NCBI RefSeq assembly: GCF_051020975.1 | Contig: NC_135033.1 | Span: 744,001 to 808,000 of the forward strand | DNA length: 64,000 nucleotides | Source of the DNA: Osmia lignaria lignaria | Taxonomy: Eukaryota > Arthropoda > Insecta > Hymenoptera > Megachilidae | Reading direction: 5' to 3' | Shown: positions 56,741 through 64,000 of the stretch, piece by piece | Position numbering within the stretch: the first letter of the stretch is position 1 | Layout of the letters: the number at the start of each line of letters is the position of its first letter | The notes under the pieces: model-generated | What the model was told of the DNA's origin: nothing | The model's database searches: none | Seen by the model: only the letters and a program-made list of their open reading frames with translations | Made by a program: the position numbers and the translations under genes

Positions 56741-59700
56741 ATTGATCTGCGGGAATGAATCAGTATATTACATTATATCGTTTGTAGATATAGTAATAAT
56801 GATATTGATATTAAATGTACATTGATCTGTGGGAATCAATCAATATATTACATTATATCTAGTGTAGATATGATAATAATGACATTGGTACTAACGGTAG
56901 GTACATTGATCTGTTGGAATGTATCACTATATGACATTATATCTAATGTAGATATAGTAATAACGATATTGTTATTAATTGTACATTGATCTGTGGGAAT
57001 GAGTCAGTATATTACATGATATCGAATGTAGATATAGTACTAATGATATTGTTATTAAATGTACATTGATCTGATGGAATGTATCTTCATATGACATTAC
57101 ATGTCGAATGTGGATATAGTACCAATGATATTGTCATTAAACGTACATTGATCTGCGGGAAGGAATCAGTATATTACATTATATCTAATGTAGATATGGT
57201 AATAATGATATTGTCATTAAATGTACATTGATCTGTGGGAATGAATCTGTATATGACGTTATACCTAATGTAGATATGGTAATAATGATATTGTTATTAA
57301 ATGTACATTGATCTGTGGGAATGAATCTGAATATGACATTATATCTAATGTAGATATAGTAATAATGATATTGTTATTAAATGTACATTGTTCTGTGGGA
57401 ATGAATCAGTATATTACGTTATATCAAATGTACATATGGTACTAATGATATTGTTGTTAAATGTACATTACATATCTAATGTAAATATAGTAATAATGAT
57501 ATTGTTATTAAATGCACATTGATCTGTGGGAATGAATCAGTATATTACATTGTCTCTAATGTAGATATGGTAATAATGATATTGATATTAAATGTACATT
57601 ACATATCTAATGTAGATATGGTAATAATTATATTGTCATTAAATGTACATTGATCTGTGGGAATGAATCTGTATATGACATTATACCTAATGTAGATATA
57701 GTACTAACGATACTGTTATTAAGTGTACATTGATCTGTGGGAATGAATCAGTATATTACTTTATATCGAAGGTAGATATAGTAATAATGATATTGATATT
57801 AAGTGTACATTGATCTGTGGGAATCAATCAATATATTACATTATATCTAGTGTAGATATGATAATAATGACATTGGTACTAACGGTAGGTACATTGATCT
57901 GTTGGAATGTATCACTATATGACATTATATCTAATGTAGATATAGTAATAACGATATTGTTATTAATTGTACATTGATCTGTGGGAATGAGTCAGTACAT
58001 TACATTATATCGAATGTAGATATAGTACTAATGATATTGTTATTAAATGTACATTGATCTGTTGGAATGTATCTTCATATGACATTACATGTCGAATGTG
58101 GATATAGTTCCAATGATATTGTCATTAAACGTACATTGATCTGCGGGAAGGAATCAGTATATTACATTATATCTAATGTAGATATGGTAATAATGATATT
58201 GTCATTAAATGTACATTGATCTGTGGGAATGAATCTGTATATGACGTTATACCTAATGTAGATATGGTAATAATGATATTGTTATTAAATGTACATTGAT
58301 CTGTGGGAATGAATCTGTATATGACATTATATCTAATGTAGATATAGTAATAATGATATTGTTATTAAATGCACATTGTTTTGTGGGAATGAATCAGTAT
58401 ATTACGTTATATCAAATGTACATATGGTACTAATGATTTTGTTGTTAAATGTACATTACATATCTAATGTAAATATAGTAATAATGATATTGTTATTAAA
58501 TGCACATTGATCTGTGGGAATGAATCAGTATATTACATTGTCTCTAATGTAGATATGGTAATAATGATATTGTCATTAAATGTACATTGATCTGTGGGAA
58601 TGAATCTGTATATGACATTATACCTAATGTAGATATGGTAATAATGATATTGTTATTAAATGTACATTGATCTGTGGGTAGCAATCAGTATATGACATTA
58701 TATCGAATGTAGATATAGTACTAACGATACTGTTATTAAGTGTACATTGATCTGTGGGAATGAATCAGTATATTACATTATATCGTTTGTAGATATAGTA
58801 ACAATGATATTGTTATTAAATGCACATTGATCTGTGGGAATGAATCAGTATATTACATTGTCTCTAATGTAGATATGGTAATAATGATATTGTTATTAAA
58901 TGTACATTGATCTGTGGGTAGCAATCAGTATATTACATTATATCCCATGTAGATATGGTAATAATGACATTGGTACTAAATGTAGGTACATTGATCTGCT
59001 GGAATGTATTACTATATGACATTATATCTAATGTAGATATAGTAATAATGATATTGCTATTAAATGTACATCGATCTGTGGGAAGGAATCAGCATATTAC
59101 ATTATATCTAATGTAGATATAGTACTAATGACAAGGTTTTTAAATGTATATTGATCTGTGGGGATGAATCAGTATATTACATTATATCGTATGTAGATAT
59201 AGTACTAACGATACTGTTATTAAGTGTACATTGATCTGTGGGAATGAATCAGTATATTACATTGTATCGAATGTAGATATAGTAATAATGATATTGATAT
59301 TAAGTGTACATTGATCTGTGGGAATCATTCAATATATTACATTATATCTAGTGTAGATATGATAATAATGACATTGGTACTAAATGTAGGTACATTGATC
59401 TGTTGGAATGTATCACTATATGACATTATATCTAATGTAGATATAGTAATAACGATATTGATATTAAATGTACATTGATCTGTGGGAATGAATCAGTATA
59501 TTACATTATATCGAATGTAGATATAGTACTAATGATATTGTTATTAAATGTACATTGATCTGTTGGAATGTATCTTCATATGACATTACATGTCGAATGT
59601 GGATATAGTACCAATGATATTGTTATTAAATGTACATTGATCTGCGGGAAGGAATCAGTATATTACATTATATCTGATGTAGATATGGTAATAATGATAT

Positions 59701-62306
59701 TGTCATTAAATGTACATTGATCTGTGGGAATGAATCTGTATATGACATTATACCTAATGTAGATATGGTAATAATGATATTGTTATTAAATGTACATTGA
59801 TCTGTGGGTAGCAATCAGTATATGACATTATATCGAATGTAGATATAGTACTAACGATACTGTTATTAAGTGTACATTGATCTGTGGGAATGAATCAGTA
59901 TATTACATTATATCGTTTGTAGATATAGTAACAATGATATTGTTATTAAATGCACATTGATCTGTGGGAATGAATCAGTATATTACATTGTCTCTAATGT
60001 AGATATGGTAATAATGATATTGTTATTAAATGTACATTGATCTGTGGGTAGCAATCAGTATATTACATTATATCCCATGTAGATATGGTAATAATGACAT
60101 TGGTACTAAATGTAGGTACATTGATCTGCTGGAATGTATTACTATATGACATTATATCTAATGTAGATATAGTAATAATGATATTGCTATTAAATGTACA
60201 TCGATCTGTGGGAAGGAATCAGCATATTACATTATATCTAATGTAGATATAGTACTAATGACAAGGTTTTTAAATGTATATTGATCTGTGGGGATGAATC
60301 AGTATATTACATTATATCGTATGTAGATATAGTACTAACGATACTGTTATTAAGTGTACATTGATCTGTGGGAATGAATCAGTATATTACATTGTATCGA
60401 ATGTAGATATAGTAATAATGATATTGATATTAAGTGTACATTGATCTGTGGGAATCATTCAATATATTACATTATATCTAGTGTAGATATGATAATAATG
60501 ACATTGGTACTAAATGTAGGTACATTGATCTGTTGGAATGTATCACTATATGACATTATATCTAATGTAGATATAGTAATAACGATATTGATATTAAATG
60601 TACATTGATCTGTGGGAATGAATCAGTATATTACATTATATCGAATGTAGATATAGTACTAATGATATTGTTATTAAATGTACATTGATCTGTTGGAATG
60701 TATCTTCATATGACATTACATGTCGAATGTGGATATAGTACCAATGATATTGTTATTAAATGTACATTGATCTGCGGGAAGGAATCAGTATATTACATTA
60801 TATCTGATGTAGATATGGTAATAATGATATTGTCATTAAATGTACATTGATCTGTGGGAATGAATCTGTATATGACATTATACCTAATGTAGATATTGTA
60901 ATAATGATATTATTATTAAATGTACATTGATCTGTGGGAATGAATCAGTATATTACATTGTCTCTAATGTAGATATGGTAATAATGATATTGATATTGAA
61001 TGTACATTGATCTGTGGGAATGAACCTGTATATGACATTATATCTAATGTAGATATAGTAATAATGATATTGTTGTTGAATGTACATTGATCTGTGGGAA
61101 TGAATCAGTATATTACGTTATATCAAATGTACATATGGTACTAATGATTTTGTTGTTGAATGTACATTACATATCTAATGTAGATATGGTAATAAAGATA
61201 TTGTTATTAAATGTACATTGATCTGTTGGAATGTATCTGCATATGACATTACATATCGAATGTGGATATAGTACCAATGATATTGTTATTAAATGTACAT
61301 TGACCTGTGGGAAGGAATCAGTATATGACATTATACCTAATGTAGATATGGTAATAATGATATTGTTATTAAATGTACATTGATCTGTGGGAATGAACCT
61401 GTATATGACATTGTCTCTAATGTAGATATGGTAATAATGATATTGATATGAAATGTACATTACATATCCAATGTAGGTATAGTACTAATGATATTGTTGT
61501 TATATGTACATAGATCTGTGGGAATGAATCAGTATATCACATTATATGGAATGTACAAATAGTGCTATTGATATTGTTATTAAATGTACATTGATCTGTG
61601 GGTAGCAATCAGTATATGACATTATATCTAATGTAGATATAGTAATAATGATATTGTTAATAATGCACATTGATCTGTGGGAATGAATCTATAAATTACA
61701 TTGTATCGAATGTAGATATAGTGCTAATGATATTGTTATTAAATGTACATTGACCTGCGGGAATGAATCAGTATGTTACGTTATATCAAATGTACATGTA
61801 GTACTAATGATTTTGTTGTTAAGTGTACATTATATATCTAATGTAGATATAGTGCTAATGATATTGTTATTAAATGTACATTGATCTGTGGGTAGAAATC
61901 AGTATATTACATTATATCTAATGTAGATATGGTAATAATAATATTATTATTAATTGTACATTACATATCGAATGTAGATATAGTACCAATGATATTGTTA
62001 TTAAATGTACATTGATCTGTGGGAACGAATCCGTATACTCCAATATATCGAATGTAGATATAGTAGGAATGATATTGTTATGAAATGTACATTGATCTGT
62101 GGGAACGAATCAGTATATTACAATATATCGAATGTAGATATAGTACTAATGATATTGTTATGAAATGTACATTGATCTGTGGGAATGAATCTGTATATGA
62201 CATTATATCTAATGTATATATGGTAATAATGATTTTGTTGTTAAATGTACATTACATATCTAATGTAGACATAGTGCAAATGATATTGTTATTAAATGTA
62301 CATTGA
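56741..62306 (+). repeat. Rearranged fourth copy of the 6949-bp unit
   Basis: From 56741 the sequence matches 51986 onward (offset 4755 bp, also exact at 59126/54371). After the internal 1130-bp duplication the offset becomes 5885 bp (61460/55575). Near 62090 one further 80-bp monomer of the AACGAATCAG type is missing, giving 5805 bp at 62085/56280. It therefore re-enters the unit partway through, gains 1130 bp and loses 80 bp. From about 62306 the order changes again, with a partial repeat of 61680-61870. Confidence 0.85.
58554..60894 (+). repeat. 1130-bp tandem duplication
   Basis: Two consecutive copies with an exact 1130-bp period, checked at 58621/59751 and 59126/60256. The corresponding region of the 6949-bp copies 1 and 2 has this segment once. 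Left and right edges are placed where the two copies stop matching (near 58553, and near 60894 where GATATGGTAATAATG becomes GATATTGTAATAATG). Confidence 0.88.
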
Positions 62307-64000
62307 TCTGTGGGAATGAATCTATAAATTACATTGTATCGAATGTAGATATAGTGCTAATGATATTGTTATTAAATGTACATTGACCTGCGGGAATGAA
62401 TCAGTATGTTACGTTATATCAAATGTACATGTAGCACTAATGATTTTGTTGTTAAGTGCACATTATATATCTAATGTAGATATAGTGCTAATGATATTGT
62501 TATTAAATGCACATTGATCTGTGGGAATGAATCAGTATATTACATTGTCTCTAATGTAGATATGGTAATAATGATATTGATATTAAATGTACATTACATA
62601 TCTAATGTAGATATAGTACTAATGATATTGTTATTATATGTACATAGATCTGTGGGAATGAATCAGTATATCACATTATATGGAATGTACAACTAGTGCT
62701 AATGATATCGGTATTAAATGTACATTGATCTGTGGGTAGCAATCAGTATACGACATTATATCTAATGTAGATATAGTAATAATGATATTGTTAATAATGT
62801 ACATTGATCTGTGGGAATGAATCTATATATTACATTGTATCGAATGTAGATATAGTGCTAATGATATTGTTATTAAATGTACATTGATCTGTGGGAATGA
62901 ATCAGTATATTACGTTATATCAAATGTACATATGGTACTAATGATTTTGTTGTTAAATGTACATTACATATCTAATGTAAATATAGTAATAATGATATTG
63001 TTATTAAATGCACATTGATCTGTGGGAATGAATCAGTATATTACATTGTCTCTAATGTAGATATGGTAATAATGATATTGATATTAAATGTACATTACAT
63101 ATCTAATGTAGATATAGTACTAATGATATTGTTATTATCTGTACATAGATCTGTGGGAATGAATCAGTATATCACATTATATGGAATGTACAAATAGTGC
63201 TAATGATATTGGTATTAAATGTACATTGATCTGTGGGTAGCAATCAGTATATGACATTATATCTAATGTAGATATAGTAATAATGATATTGTTAATAATG
63301 TACATTGATCTGTGGGAATGAATCTATATATTACATTGTATCGAATGTAGATATAGTGCTAATGATATTGTTATTAATTGTACATTGATCTGTGGGTAGC
63401 AATCAGTATATTACATTATATCCTATGTAGATATGGTAATAATGACATTGGTACTAAATGTAGGTACATTGATCTGCTGGAATGTATTACTATATGACAT
63501 TATATCTAATGTAGATATAGTAATAATGATATTGCTATTAAATGTACATCGATCTGTGGGAAGGAATCAGCATATTACATTATATCTAATGTAGATATAG
63601 TACTAATGACAAGGTTTTTAAATGTATATTGATCTGTGGGGATGAATCAGTATATTACATTATATCGAATGTAGATATAGTACTAATGATATTGTTATTA
63701 AATGTACATTGATCTGTTGGAATGTATCTTCATATGACATTACATGTCGAATGTGGATATAGTACCAATGATATTGTTATTAAATGTACATTGATCTGCG
63801 GGAAGGAATCAGTATATTACATTATATCTGATGTAGATATGGTAATAATGATATTGTCATTAAATGTACATTGATCTGTGGGAATGAACCTGTATATGAC
63901 ATTATACCTAATGTAGATATGGTAATAATGATATTGTTATTAAATGTACATTGATCTGTGGGAATGAATCTGTATATGACATTATATCTAATGTAGATAT

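Larger units (their letters stand above)
27893..64000 (+). repeat. Satellite array C, ~80-bp monomers, runs off the window
   Basis: The longest uninterrupted satellite stretch, again in one orientation with the 80, 84, 82, 79 and 51-bp classes. The left third (about 27.9-39 kb) is a mosaic of short higher-order blocks. The rest is dominated by a 6949-bp unit and its derivatives. No unique sequence, gene or insertion was seen within it, and the array continues past the window end. Confidence 0.97.

Noticed and set aside
1..64000. CRISPR-like array of repeats and spacers
   Set aside because: Units are contiguous 51-84 bp monomers that diverge along their whole length. There are no unique spacers and no cas genes, and the insertions are eukaryotic LTR-type elements.

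Overview
The window is almost entirely eukaryotic satellite DNA. About 60.5 kb consists of head-to-tail copies of an AT-rich monomer, typically 80 bp, interrupted by two transposon insertions. I find no protein-coding gene, tRNA, rRNA or CRISPR array. The short open frames are chance products of the repeat: an 80-bp unit shifts frame at each copy, and the same peptide fragments recur wherever a higher-order unit is copied. The source is best described as a eukaryote, probably an arthropod or insect. That rests on the long homogenised satellite and on LTR-type insertions with TGT...ACA ends and 4-bp target duplications. The taxon call is an inference and is not certain.

Layout: (1) 1-10226, satellite array A, ending in a 1105-bp higher-order tandem. 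(2) 10227-12992, a 2766-bp non-coding insertion with ends TGTTACGT/ACGTAACA and the target duplication GTAG, interpreted as a very long solo LTR or a non-autonomous LTR-type element. It carries five dispersed copies of a roughly 45-50 nt motif that looks like a three-way-junction RNA. (3) 12993-27152, satellite array B, with higher-order units of about 1.29 kb and 3382 bp. (4) 27153-27892, a 740-bp solo LTR with TATA box, poly(A) signal and the target duplication AAAT. (5) 27893-64000, satellite array C, dominated by a 6949-bp higher-order unit present in two full and one truncated copy, followed by rearranged pieces including a 1130-bp tandem duplication.

The monomer comes in length classes: 80 bp (main), 84 bp (a 4-bp GTAG/GGTA-type insertion near its start), 82 bp, 79 bp and a 51-bp short form. 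All monomers I read lie in the same orientation. The plus strand is strongly G over C (13 G and 5 C in the consensus; about 22% GC). The pattern fits repeated unequal exchange or segmental amplification at a centromeric or other heterochromatic locus. The two insertions are later events, because each splits a monomer whose uninterrupted equivalent is present elsewhere in the window.

The most interesting signal is the five-copy structured motif in the 2766-bp insertion. Each copy has a similar core, but the flanking complementary arms differ completely in sequence while staying complementary. That is the signature of a conserved RNA or DNA fold rather than simple sequence repetition.
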